27,199 bases of DNA, taken from positions 1-27,199 of the forward strand of contig CAZUAH010000150.1 in NCBI GenBank assembly GCA_964617665.1. The letters are read 5' to 3'. The position numbers were made by a program, and so were the translations under genes. Of this stretch, positions 15,178 through 23,231 are shown piece after piece; position 1 is the first letter of the stretch; each line of letters starts with the position of its first letter. The notes beneath the pieces were generated by a model, which searched no databases, was not told the origin of the DNA, and saw only the letters and a list, made by a program, of their open reading frames with translations. This stretch comes from JADHUC01 sp964617665 (GTDB taxonomy: Bacteria > Planctomycetota > Planctomycetia > Pirellulales > Pirellulaceae).

Positions 15178-16602
15178 ATGAAGAACTCACATCGTCGTAT
15201 CCCTCACGCCTCCAAATTCTCGCGTCGTCGTTTCCTCGGAGGCGTCGCCGCGATATCCGCTTTCTCCCTCGTTCCTCGTCATGTACTGGGCGGTGCAGGA
15301 CACATCGCGCCGAACGAGAAGACAACCCTCGCCGGCATCGGCGTTGGTGGGCAGGGCATCCAGAACATGATCCGCTTCGCGGACTTTCCTGAGATCCAGA
15401 TCGCGGCCGTCTGCGATGTCGATCGCGAAGGCAACCGTTACATGTCGTGGAACTGGGGCCAGGGCAAGGACGAACGACTGGCCGGCCGCGAGCCCGCCCG
15501 GCGAGCCGTCGAAGCGAAATATGCTGAGCAAAAAGGCCGGGGCAAGTATCAAGGCTGCAACACGTACGCCGACTACCGCGAGCTGCTTGACAAGGAAGAC
15601 GTGGACGCGGTAATGGTCGCCACACCGGACTTCTCCCACGCAGTCATCACCATGGCCGCCATCAAGAAGGGAAAACACGTCTACTGTGAAAAGCCGCTTA
15701 CGTACTCCGTCTACGAAGCCCGGCAGGTGACCGAGGCGGCTCGGAAGACCAAAGTCGCGACCCAACTGGGCAATCAGGGCCAGGCGGAAGACAAGGCGAG
15801 AATGATCCAGGAATACATCCTGGACGGCGCGATCGGCCCGGTCCATGAAGTCTATGTGCCTTGGGGACGCGGGTTCTGGGATCCGCCCCCGGGTCCGGGA
15901 CGTCCGCAGGAGACTCCGCCCGTCCGGGACGGCTTGGATTGGGATCTCTGGCTCGGACCGGCGCCGGCACGGCCATACCACTCCTGCTACCATCCGTGGC
16001 GCTGGCGCGACTGGTGGGATTTTGGCACGGGCCAGATTGGAGACCTGGGCTGTCACAAGCTTTCGACGATTTTCAAGGCCCTCAAGCTGGGCAGCCCGAC
16101 GAAGATCTCGGCCGAATGCGACGAGGTCAATCCGGAGATCTACCCGCGCGTGTTCAACGTCCACTTCGAGTTCCCCGCCCGTGGTGACATGCCGCCGGTC
16201 AAATTGCATTGGCTCAGCGGCGGTGCCCAACCACCTCGGCCCAAGGGACTCGAAGAAGGCCGACGACCGTCGGGCGATATCATGATTGGCGAGTCCGGCG
16301 TACTGATGGGCCACCGGCTGGTCCCCGAGACCCGTATGCGAGAATACGGCTTGCCGCCCAAAGTTCTCCCACGATCACCGGGCCACGACAAAGAGTTCGT
16401 CGACGCCTGCCGTGGCGGCGATCCCGCCGGATCGGACTTCGTCGCCCATTCGGGCCTACTGACCGAAGCCTGCCTGCTGGGCAACATCGCCCTGCGCACC
16501 GGCAAGACTCTCGAATGGGACGGTGCCAACTTCAAAATCACCAACGACGAAGAAGCCAACAACCTCCTCCATCGCGAGTATCGAGACGGTTGGACGTTGT
16601 AG
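15178..16602 (+). CDS. Tat-exported Gfo/Idh/MocA family oxidoreductase
   Basis: The 474-residue protein starts with a twin-arginine signal (SRRRFLGG at residues 15-22, then a hydrophobic stretch ending at about residue 39), so it is exported folded, probably with bound NAD(P). Its Rossmann domain has GIGVGGQGIQNM, then VCDVDREG, and VATPDFSHA. The family signature is HVYCEKPLTYS with Lys172 as the likely catalytic lysine. The substrate domain follows, with WDLWLGPAPARPYHSCYHPWRWRDWWDF (residues about 260-287, split across lines here only in description) and GDLGCHK carrying the expected histidine. Proteins like this oxidise or epimerise sugars or inositols; exported copies are multiplied in planctomycetes. 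GGAAGGA at 15164-15170 fixes the start. It stands alone on its strand. Confidence 0.92.
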   Translation: MKNSHRRIPHASKFSRRRFLGGVAAISAFSLVPRHVLGGAGHIAPNEKTTLAGIGVGGQGIQNMIRFADFPEIQIAAVCDVDREGNRYMSWNWGQGKDERLAGREPARRAVEAKYAEQKGRGKYQGCNTYADYRELLDKEDVDAVMVATPDFSHAVITMAAIKKGKHVYCEKPLTYSVYEARQVTEAARKTKVATQLGNQGQAEDKARMIQEYILDGAIGPVHEVYVPWGRGFWDPPPGPGRPQETPPVRDGLDWDLWLGPAPARPYHSCYHPWRWRDWWDFGTGQIGDLGCHKLSTIFKALKLGSPTKISAECDEVNPEIYPRVFNVHFEFPARGDMPPVKLHWLSGGAQPPRPKGLEEGRRPSGDIMIGESGVLMGHRLVPETRMREYGLPPKVLPRSPGHDKEFVDACRGGDPAGSDFVAHSGLLTEACLLGNIALRTGKTLEWDGANFKITNDEEANNLLHREYRDGWTL

Positions 16603-16691
16603 CGTAGAGGGCACTGATCTGTCGGGCGAGCTCCCTGCAACTCCCAGGCAACCTCACCCTTCGGGCTGCAGGCTGCCAGAAATCGAGATCG

Positions 16692-16805
16692 ATGAATCCA
16701 AGGACGCTGGCCAGACTGCAACACGTCGATCTGTATCCAGAAACCGCCTGGGACGCCAATCTGAGGATGCTTGTCAAGGCGATAGAGTCGGCCGTGTCGG
16801 AATGA
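16692..16805 (+). pseudogene. Possible C-terminal remnant of a TIR-domain protein
   Basis: The 37-codon frame reads MNPRTLARLQHVDLYPETAW, then DANLRMLVKAIE, and ends at TGA 16803-16805. It resembles the end of bacterial TIR domains, where 'LP..LRPLARRQAVEL....WD.DV.RLI.ALE' is common. Upstream in the same frame there is no TIR-like sequence and a stop at 16605-16607. If the likeness is right, this is debris of a deleted gene beside the oxidoreductase. The match is by eye and short. Confidence 0.28.
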
Positions 16806-16851
16806 GGATGGCCTCCACGCTCCGCACCCGTGGCCGACGGAAAGTTCGCCC

Positions 16852-19020
16852 TTACGGCGAATCGGAAAACAACAAGTCCTGGCCTCGCTTTGTCATCCTG
16901 ACTGGCCGGCCCTGCTCGTACCACCAGCGGCTGTATTCCGTACCGCGGCGATCTTCGCGCGTGTAGTAGCGGACGTATTCCGTCTTGAATCCGTCCGGGC
17001 CGTAGAACTCCTCGCTGGCGAGGTACCCTTCCGGAGTCGTGTAGGTTCGTTTCTTCAGCTTACCGTTTTGGAACTCCTGGCGACGGATCGGCTTGCCTTG
17101 CTCGTTCAGATCCACTCGACAGATTCTCTGTCCGTTCACCCATTCCTCGTGGGCGATCACGCCATCGTGCAGGTGTTCGAGCTTCATCGTCGCTTGCGGA
17201 GCACTCATGGCATCCGCTCGTGAAACCATCTTACCTTCGACTTGCCAGACCGGCCGCGTCCATGCGAAATCGTCAGGCTTGCCTGTAAGGACGCGTCCTT
17301 CGTTGCCCGTCTGAATGTCGAGTGGGAGGCTCGGCGGGCTTTCCAGCCCCGACCATTCAACCGCGATCGCGGTGTACGCGCCTGGTATCGGCAAGGCGAA
17401 AGTGGAACCCGGCTGGCACAGGCTCTCCGTCACGGGGCGACCGTTGCACAGAATCCGATAGCCCCGCGTCTCCCAGTGGCTCTCGCCGGGAATCAACTCC
17501 ACTCGCTCGTCTCTGAGTTTGAGGTGAGGCGGGTCGGGCAGTCGCGTCACGACGACGTAGCAGTCGGCTTGGCGCTGGTACAGCAACGGGTTGGTCTCAG
17601 CAATACCGGCGCGGACCATCGAGGCATCGGGTCTGGTACGCGCTTTGTCCTGCTCGGAGAGTACGAACGCCGACAGTGGGAAGATGACGCGGACTTTGCG
17701 CACCATGTCGGGTGCCGGGCGCGTCCCGTACTTGCGCCGCGTCAGGCCCTCGAAAGTCGTGGCGGTTTTCTTCCGGTATCCGACCACCTCACAGGAGCAC
17801 ACCATACCGCCGGATTCGGGAAAACCATCCGTGCTATCCACGTGGATCACATCGGGCTGCCGAGGATCGTAATTGGTGACTCTCGCGATCGGCGAGTTTT
17901 CGATGTCGCGAGTCGAATGGTAGTGGATCTTGGTACCGTCCGGGCTACCTTTGGGGTCGATGTCCATCAGCGTCGAATGGTCGCCGGCCATCGGGTAGAC
18001 GATGTTCGAATACGGGAAGACCACCGGCCAGGCGTCGCCGCTGCGCGAGTCCACAAAGGTAAGATTGCCCCCGCAGATGTAACGCCCCGATTTGCCGCAG
18101 GGGCAGATGTCGCCCACGCTGCCCCATGAAAGCACATCCAAATCGCTGGGGAACGGCTTGTCCCAGGGCCGGCCGCAGACCTGTCGGTTGCCAATTAGCA
18201 GATAGCGCCCGTCGCCACTCCAACATTGGTGGCCGGCTTGGCACATCACCGAACCTGTTCGCAGGTTTGAACCGTCCAGGTCGAACAGAGCCCGGTTCCT
18301 GCCGTACACCTCGTCGTTCAGGTCCTTGGCCCGGACCATGATCACGGGATGGCGTGGGTTGACGTGGACATAGCCGTGCATGTTCGGCGCGCCTTTGATC
18401 AGCTCGATTTCACTGTTGGGCTGATTGCGCACTCGCACCGTGATCATCTCGGGCTTTCGTCCGCGATACCGCTGGACTCCGTACAGCCAAGTGTCGGTGG
18501 CGTCCAAGCTGCCGGGCCCCTCCATGCCGTGGGTGATCACTACCTTCTCGCCCGTGTCCGCGTCGTAACGAATGACCTGGGTGCCCGTCTCATAGGGCGG
18601 CGTGCCGTCGCCGGTATAGTGGCAGTAGAAGAGCCAGTTGTGATTGTTGGCCCAACGAGGGTTGATGCCCTTACCGACTCGCCGGTCCTCGTCGGTCAAA
18701 AGATCGACAACGTGCACCTCGGCCGATCCCTTCCCGCCGGAACCCTTGTCGTCTCCCCAATGCGTGTGACACGTGTAGCGTCCATCGCAGCTCCAGCATT
18801 GAATATTGTGGTAATTCCCCTCGTCGCGGATGGCCGCGTCGTTCGTCAGACGCCAGATGCCCAGATTGCGAGCGCCGGGCTGATCGAGCGTGAATCTATG
18901 GATCTCGGCCTCAGCCTGCACGGCGAGAATCAACGCGATCCCAAAACCGGCAACCGTGCAGAAGATTGCGCGGCGACCGTTAGGACTGAAGGACGGTATC
19001 GAACCGTATGCCTTCTTCAT
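16852..19020 (-). CDS. Secreted beta-propeller (TolB/WD40-like) protein with MORN-like C-terminal repeats
   Basis: The 722-residue product has a signal peptide (IFCTVAGFGIALILAVQAEA, residues about 19-38). Residues about 45-450 contain propeller-like blades, with NIQCWSCDGRYTCHTHWGDD, QVIRYDADTGEKVVI, GHQCWSGDGRYLLIGN and TLMDIDPKGSPDGTKIHYHS; the arrangement recalls secreted PD40/oligogalacturonate-lyase-like propellers, though I cannot place it in a lyase family. A beta-sandwich-like stretch follows. Residues about 620-705 carry short 'NG..I..V.....G' repeats (NGQRICRVDLNEQGKPIRRQ, EFQNGKLKKRTYTTPEGY, YEQGRPVRMTKRGQD) like MORN_2 units. Several cysteines suggest disulfides. GGTAAGGA before ATG 19020 supports the start. 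It lies 61 bases after the sulfatase stop, on the same strand. Confidence 0.66.
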   Translation of the reverse strand: MKKAYGSIPSFSPNGRRAIFCTVAGFGIALILAVQAEAEIHRFTLDQPGARNLGIWRLTNDAAIRDEGNYHNIQCWSCDGRYTCHTHWGDDKGSGGKGSAEVHVVDLLTDEDRRVGKGINPRWANNHNWLFYCHYTGDGTPPYETGTQVIRYDADTGEKVVITHGMEGPGSLDATDTWLYGVQRYRGRKPEMITVRVRNQPNSEIELIKGAPNMHGYVHVNPRHPVIMVRAKDLNDEVYGRNRALFDLDGSNLRTGSVMCQAGHQCWSGDGRYLLIGNRQVCGRPWDKPFPSDLDVLSWGSVGDICPCGKSGRYICGGNLTFVDSRSGDAWPVVFPYSNIVYPMAGDHSTLMDIDPKGSPDGTKIHYHSTRDIENSPIARVTNYDPRQPDVIHVDSTDGFPESGGMVCSCEVVGYRKKTATTFEGLTRRKYGTRPAPDMVRKVRVIFPLSAFVLSEQDKARTRPDASMVRAGIAETNPLLYQRQADCYVVVTRLPDPPHLKLRDERVELIPGESHWETRGYRILCNGRPVTESLCQPGSTFALPIPGAYTAIAVEWSGLESPPSLPLDIQTGNEGRVLTGKPDDFAWTRPVWQVEGKMVSRADAMSAPQATMKLEHLHDGVIAHEEWVNGQRICRVDLNEQGKPIRRQEFQNGKLKKRTYTTPEGYLASEEFYGPDGFKTEYVRYYTREDRRGTEYSRWWYEQGRPVRMTKRGQDLLFSDSP

Positions 19021-19081
19021 GGTCCTTACCTCGACATGTCGTTCCTACCGGATTCGAAGAAGCCCTATGGTCGTTGTGCGA

Positions 19082-20506
19082 CTATCGCTCGACTACTCGC
19101 GCCGTTGGGTTCTGGACGGTGGCGGCGGGACGTTGGTTGCGGCCCGGCCGGTTAAGGTCGCCGAGATCTTCCCGGGCCTTTTCGGCTAGTGCCATGAGTC
19201 GCTGAACTATCTCGGGGTGTGCCTCGGCCACGTTTGTCGTCTCGCCGATGTCGTTCTCCAGGTCGTGGAGTATTGCGGGGCTGGTGATCATCTCACCTCG
19301 ATAGTCGCGCATCTTCGCTTTCAGGGGCAAATGCAACTTCCATTTGCCGGATCGTACGGCCTGCAACTGCCCTTTGCAGTAGTAATAGAATGCCTCGTAC
19401 GGTGATTTCGCGTTGGCCTTGCCGGACATGAGCGGCCGGATGTCGTGGCCGTCGATGATTCGTTCGCCGGGTGTTTGCGCGCCGGCGAGACATGCGAACG
19501 TTGGCAAGAAATCCATCGACGTGATCAATTCTCTGCACTCCTTTCCGGCGGGAATCGTGCCGGGCCACCACATGACACACGGCACGCGCATCGCACCTTC
19601 CAGCGTGCTGCCCAGCCATCCTGACAGCGGAGCGTTGCTGCCGCGCACCGTTGGCAAGTAGGCCCCGTTGTCGCTGCTCCAAATCACTAGTGTGCGTTCG
19701 TGGATGTGGAGCTTCTTGAGTGTCGCCAGGATCTCACCTGTCGACCAGTCAAGCTCTTCGACCGCGTCGCCGTAGGTGCTGTTGGCGGACTTGCCGCGGA
19801 ACATCTCGCTGGCAAAGGACGTCCTGGTGCTGCCGGGCATTGCCTGCGGCATATAGACGAAGAAAGGCTCGTCTTTGTGCTCCGTTACGAACTCGACCAC
19901 CTTTTCCGTATAGCGTTTCGTCAGCAAGCCCCGATTGGGAGACGCCTCGATCACCTTCTCGTTTTCCATCAATGGCAGTGGAGGCCAATGAGGACGTCTG
20001 GGGTGAGCCGTCATGTCGTCGCTGTATGGGATGCCAAGCCAGTAGTCGAAGCCCTGCCGAGTGGGCAGAAACGGCAGTTGATCGCCTAGGTGCCATTTGC
20101 CAATGCTCGCCGTCGCGTAGCCCCGCGACTTCAGCACCTCGGCAATCGTGATTTCATCCGGGTGAAGCCCTTTCGCAGAGACTGCAGGAAGCACAGGTCG
20201 GTTGTTATCGCCAACGTGCATGTTTACGCGACGAGGGTAGCAACCGGTCATGACGCTGGCTCGCGCGGGCGTGCACACGCCGCTGGTGACGTAGTAGTCC
20301 GTGAATCGCATGCCATCAGCCGCCATCCGATCAATGTGCGGTGTGCGGTGCAGCTTCGAGCCATAACAGCCTATGTCGCCGTAACCCAGGTTGTCGGCGA
20401 CAATCAGAATAACGTTGGGCCGCTCGATGTGACTCGGAGCACCAGCGAAAATCGAACCGGGCAGGAGGACCAATACAATAACGATCGCCAACATCGAGCG
20501 TTGCAT
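19082..20506 (-). CDS. Exported sulfatase (type I, formylglycine-dependent)
   Basis: I place the start at ATG 20506-20504 because AAAAGGAAA lies about seven bases before it; the longer frame adds seven residues containing that site. The 474-residue protein has a signal peptide (residues 1-21) and then RPNVILIVADNLGYGDIGCYG, with Asp38 as a calcium ligand (the pair is DN, not DD). Cys78 in CTPARASVMTG is the residue converted to formylglycine. GKWHLG and SSDNGAYLP are further active-site elements, and the C-terminal AIRSGKWKL-type subdomain and LHDLENDIGETTNVAE tail are present. It removes sulfate from an ester, probably on a polysaccharide; specificity is not readable. Ends in an Arg/Pro/Asn-rich tail after residue 455. 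Confidence 0.95.
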   Translation of the reverse strand: MQRSMLAIVIVLVLLPGSIFAGAPSHIERPNVILIVADNLGYGDIGCYGSKLHRTPHIDRMAADGMRFTDYYVTSGVCTPARASVMTGCYPRRVNMHVGDNNRPVLPAVSAKGLHPDEITIAEVLKSRGYATASIGKWHLGDQLPFLPTRQGFDYWLGIPYSDDMTAHPRRPHWPPLPLMENEKVIEASPNRGLLTKRYTEKVVEFVTEHKDEPFFVYMPQAMPGSTRTSFASEMFRGKSANSTYGDAVEELDWSTGEILATLKKLHIHERTLVIWSSDNGAYLPTVRGSNAPLSGWLGSTLEGAMRVPCVMWWPGTIPAGKECRELITSMDFLPTFACLAGAQTPGERIIDGHDIRPLMSGKANAKSPYEAFYYYCKGQLQAVRSGKWKLHLPLKAKMRDYRGEMITSPAILHDLENDIGETTNVAEAHPEIVQRLMALAEKAREDLGDLNRPGRNQRPAATVQNPTARVVER

Positions 20507-20601
20507 CTTTGTTTCCTTTTCTATCACCTTGAGTCGACGATCACTACGCAGTTTCCGATTTACTCCTCGTTCCCATGTTCCGTGGTCTGTTGATTTAATG
20601 C

Positions 20602-20653
20602 AGGTCGGGCTGTGCCTGACGCGAGACGCATATCGTCATGCACAGCATGACCT
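20602..20653. repeat. 20-base inverted repeat (REP-like palindrome)
   Basis: The arm AGGTCGGGCTGTGCCTGACG (20602-20621) and the reverse complement of 20634-20653 agree at 17 of 20 positions, with a 12-base loop. 'AGGTCAGGCTGTGCCTGACG' style palindromes are, from memory, scattered in planctomycete genomes. It lies nine bases downstream of the stop end of the 20662 gene and upstream of the sulfatase, so it may also terminate transcripts. Confidence 0.6.
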
Positions 20654-20661
20654 ACAAATTG

Positions 20662-22905
20662 CTACTGCGGCGGCACGACCACCTCGAACGCTGCTCCTTT
20701 GATTCGGCGGAACTCCTCATGCATATTCGGGAGCCGAGGGTCGGGCGCGACGGAGATGGCCCAGTCGATGCCGTTGTCGGCCACGAACATGCCGTACTTC
20801 TTGAGTCCCTTGAGGATCGCTTGCACCTCCGGCGAGAAGTCCGAGATGTCGAAGTCGGCCTTCAAACGCAGGCGTTCGCCCATCCGGGGATACTCGGGGT
20901 TCGTGTGAGGGCTGGCGTAATGGGTGGCCGGGGCCACGAACTCGCGGCGAGTCTTGGTCACGGTCACTCGCATCGCATGTTCGACGATACCCCGCTTGAT
21001 CTCGTCGTAACGGACTACGGCCGGGAAGATGGGCAGGCCTGCGGCATCGGCCGAGGTCCAGCCTAGCGGGCGAAGCTCATTTGTCTTCAGGTCGAAGATC
21101 GAAGCCTGGGCGGCTTGCCATCCGTCGTCGGTCTTCTGCATCACAAAGAACTCGTACAGCATGCGAGTCGCCGGATCGACCACGATGCCATGACGATCGC
21201 CACCGGTGCCGCGTTGCACTTCGTCCAACGACGGTACCTTGTCGCGAAACTGACTGAAGTAGCCCGGCCATCCTTCGATCGGGATACCGTCGGGCACGGG
21301 GTATGGGCCTGGGTCTGATTCACCGGGGTAGCCTGTCAGTTTGACTTCGATTCGCTCCTGGTCGGGCGGCACGAAGATGAAGCCCATGTCCGGGTTGTAC
21401 CGGAACGGCTTCTCCGGCCCGATCGAGTCGATGATGGCATTCGAGTTCGGATGCGCCGGCCAATCCTCGACGAGTTGATTCCACGGATTGTCGGGCGGGA
21501 AGACTTCAAGCGCCGAGCAGATGGCATCGGCTTCAGGAGTACAGAACAGCACCGGCTTGGTGACCGTGGGCATCTTTGCTGCGCGGATGCGAGCTAGTCG
21601 ATCCGGGTCGGTTTTGATCACGTCTTCCGGTGCGCCGCCAGCCGGTGCGCTCGCGACCGACTCGCCAGGGGCCGGCTTGGTGGCACCGGGGTCCAAGAGC
21701 CAGAAATCACTGAAGTATAACGTCACCGAATCGGTCGATTCCGGATTGATGTACCAGTGCCTCACCGAAGAGAGTTGGGGTGCGGATCCGTTGACGTTGG
21801 TAACTTCGTCCAAGTTGATCTTAATCGAGTTCTTGCCAGGCTTGACCACAAACGGGACCTCCGCCCTGGTCTGGTAGTTGGTTGTCCGCCTGTGCTTGAC
21901 GGCAAACACCATCCTTTGGTTCTGCTGCGCGGGACTGAAGACTTCGAATTCGAGCGTGAGGTAGCCGTTCCAGGCTTGCACAGCCGGCGGATTGCCGCCG
22001 AAACTGTGGGCATTGCCGAAATCGACTCGCATGCACTTGCCGCCCAACTCGGCCTTCTCGTCCAAAGCAAACTTGGTCGACTCGCCGCCTGTATCATTGG
22101 GAAGCTGACCTTGGCTCACATGCAAAAGGGCCGTGGCTCGCGGCTTTGCGCGCCGCCCTGCGGCCTGGGGCTCAGCAACGCCCGGCGTGAGCATCCCTCC
22201 CAACGGCGTGGTTGTGAGGTCCACCGTCATGTCGCCGATTTTGCCCGTAATCCGACTACCGGGGGCATCGACGCGCGGCGTTCGTACGATGTCCACCGGC
22301 ATATCGCCGATCGTGCCCGCGATCTTGTAGGGCCCGCCGCCCTGACCCGCCGCTGCAGGCGCCTGCGGAGCATCATCGCCGACCAGATAGATGTCCCCGA
22401 AGTACAGTGTCGGGGTCGTATCCGGTTCACAGGAGAAATACCAACGTCCGACCTCCGCCAGGTCTGGCGTTGTGCCGTTGACGTTCACCATCTCGTCGAT
22501 GCCGATCTTCACGGAGTTCTTGCCCGGCTTGAGTGTGACCGGCATGTCGATTCGTGTCTCGTAACTTGTGCTTCGCCGGTGTTTGACTGTTAGCGATAAG
22601 TGAACATCTTCCTTCGCCGGATTGAAGGCATCGAACTCCAGCGTGATGAACTCCTTCCAGTTCGCGACCCGTGCCTGCCGTTCGCCAAAACTGTCTCCGG
22701 CATGGTAGACGACCTTCAGCGCCCGGCCGCCCAACTCCGGACGTTCCTCGATCGACATCTTGGTCAAACCGTCGCTTCCCGTATCGTTGGGGATCTGGCC
22801 TCTGCTCACTTCCAGCAAAGCTGCCTTTCGAGCGAAAGCCACATCAGCCGCTAATAGGCCAAGTAACACGAAACAGAGCACGACCGGCAATCTCGCGACA
22901 AACAT
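20662..22905 (-). CDS. Secreted protein with tandemly duplicated sugar-binding-like module and conserved C-terminal domain of unknown function
   Basis: The start ATG 22905-22903 has AAGGAG about ten bases before it and opens a signal peptide (FVARLPVVLCFVLLGLLAAD). The ORF upstream extension is not used. Of 747 residues, 29-176 and 259-406 are homologous copies of one module: both have GQ-PNDTG, ELGG, VKHRR, PGKNS-KI, DE--NVNG and LYF-D near the end; they look like a galactose-binding-type beta-sandwich. Between them are two 16-residue repeats (195-210 and 219-234, I-G-IGDM-VD---TP). Residues about 455-747 form a conserved bacterial domain with NPWNQLVEDWPAHPNSNAI, ESDPGPYPVP, GGDRHGIVVD, LGWTSADAAGLPIFP, REFVAPATHYAS and GMFVADNGIDWAIS. 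I know this pattern from uncharacterised secreted proteins, without a function. Many His/Asp residues suggest enzyme activity. Confidence 0.7.
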   Translation of the reverse strand: MFVARLPVVLCFVLLGLLAADVAFARKAALLEVSRGQIPNDTGSDGLTKMSIEERPELGGRALKVVYHAGDSFGERQARVANWKEFITLEFDAFNPAKEDVHLSLTVKHRRSTSYETRIDMPVTLKPGKNSVKIGIDEMVNVNGTTPDLAEVGRWYFSCEPDTTPTLYFGDIYLVGDDAPQAPAAAGQGGGPYKIAGTIGDMPVDIVRTPRVDAPGSRITGKIGDMTVDLTTTPLGGMLTPGVAEPQAAGRRAKPRATALLHVSQGQLPNDTGGESTKFALDEKAELGGKCMRVDFGNAHSFGGNPPAVQAWNGYLTLEFEVFSPAQQNQRMVFAVKHRRTTNYQTRAEVPFVVKPGKNSIKINLDEVTNVNGSAPQLSSVRHWYINPESTDSVTLYFSDFWLLDPGATKPAPGESVASAPAGGAPEDVIKTDPDRLARIRAAKMPTVTKPVLFCTPEADAICSALEVFPPDNPWNQLVEDWPAHPNSNAIIDSIGPEKPFRYNPDMGFIFVPPDQERIEVKLTGYPGESDPGPYPVPDGIPIEGWPGYFSQFRDKVPSLDEVQRGTGGDRHGIVVDPATRMLYEFFVMQKTDDGWQAAQASIFDLKTNELRPLGWTSADAAGLPIFPAVVRYDEIKRGIVEHAMRVTVTKTRREFVAPATHYASPHTNPEYPRMGERLRLKADFDISDFSPEVQAILKGLKKYGMFVADNGIDWAISVAPDPRLPNMHEEFRRIKGAAFEVVVPPQ

Positions 22906-22989
22906 CTCTCGGATCTCCTTCTCGGACGGACAATGTTGCCATTCACGCAGCGCGACGACCGCCCTGATGCCAGCCAGCAACCAAAGGCA

Positions 22990-22995
22990 ATTGTA
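22990..22995 (-). promoter_or_regulatory. Possible -10 box TACAAT for the minus-strand gene at 22905
   Basis: Read on the minus strand this is AAAGATACAATTGCC, 85 bases before ATG 22905. It is the same hexamer as at 15123 and 14894. No clear -35 is seen. Confidence 0.3.
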
Positions 22996-23121
22996 TCTTT
23001 CTGGAAGTGGTAACGCACGCAGCCGCGGAATTTTGTGTCCGGAGAGTTGACATGGTACGATGGCAGACACTGAAGCCGGTGAGCTTCAACGAGAAGAACC
23101 ATCCATCAAGACGGAAACCAG

Positions 23122-23217
23122 ATGATTTCCCCTCGTGTCGTACTCAAAGCGACGGCTGCCGGGGCGTTGGCGGTTGGACTTCCAGTGGCGAAGGTGTTTG
23201 CGTTTTGCGTCGTTTAG
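23122..23217 (+). pseudogene. Orphan Tat-like signal-peptide fragment
   Basis: ATG 23122 encodes 31 residues, MISPRVVLKATAAGALAVGL then PVAKVFAFCVV, ending at TAG 23215-23217. The LKATAAGALAVGLPVAKVFA part is a typical Tat signal core ('RRTFLKATAAGALAVGLP'), but the twin arginines are now PR-VV. It ends five to ten residues after the expected cleavage site and the sulfatase begins 14 bases later in another frame. It is best read as the leftover 5' end of a lost exported gene, likely a Gfo/Idh/MocA or similar family. Confidence 0.4.
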
Positions 23218-23231
23218 TTGGGAGAATCCAG

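Larger units (their letters stand above)
22906..23231. other. Divergent promoter region with a gene fragment
   Basis: The 326-base gap lies between divergently transcribed genes. It holds TACAAT on the minus strand at 22995-22990 and a Tat-signal-like fragment at 23122-23217. It also has TTGACA at 23047-23052 followed by GGTACGAT (23054-23061). The apparent ORF extension from 23007 is a frame through this debris. Confidence 0.5.

Noticed and set aside
14931..15392. ORF of 153 codons crossing the dispersed repeat into the Tat oxidoreductase
   Set aside because: No ribosome site, overlaps the real gene out of frame, and part of it is repeat-derived.
15187..16314. Long antisense ORF (375 codons) opposite the Tat oxidoreductase gene
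   Set aside because: The opposite strand has full family motifs and a good ribosome site; the antisense text has no recognisable domain and arises from codon bias in GC-rich DNA.
23007..23231. N-terminal extension of the second sulfatase
   Set aside because: It has no ribosome site, would bury the signal peptide and crosses the Tat-like fragment in another frame.
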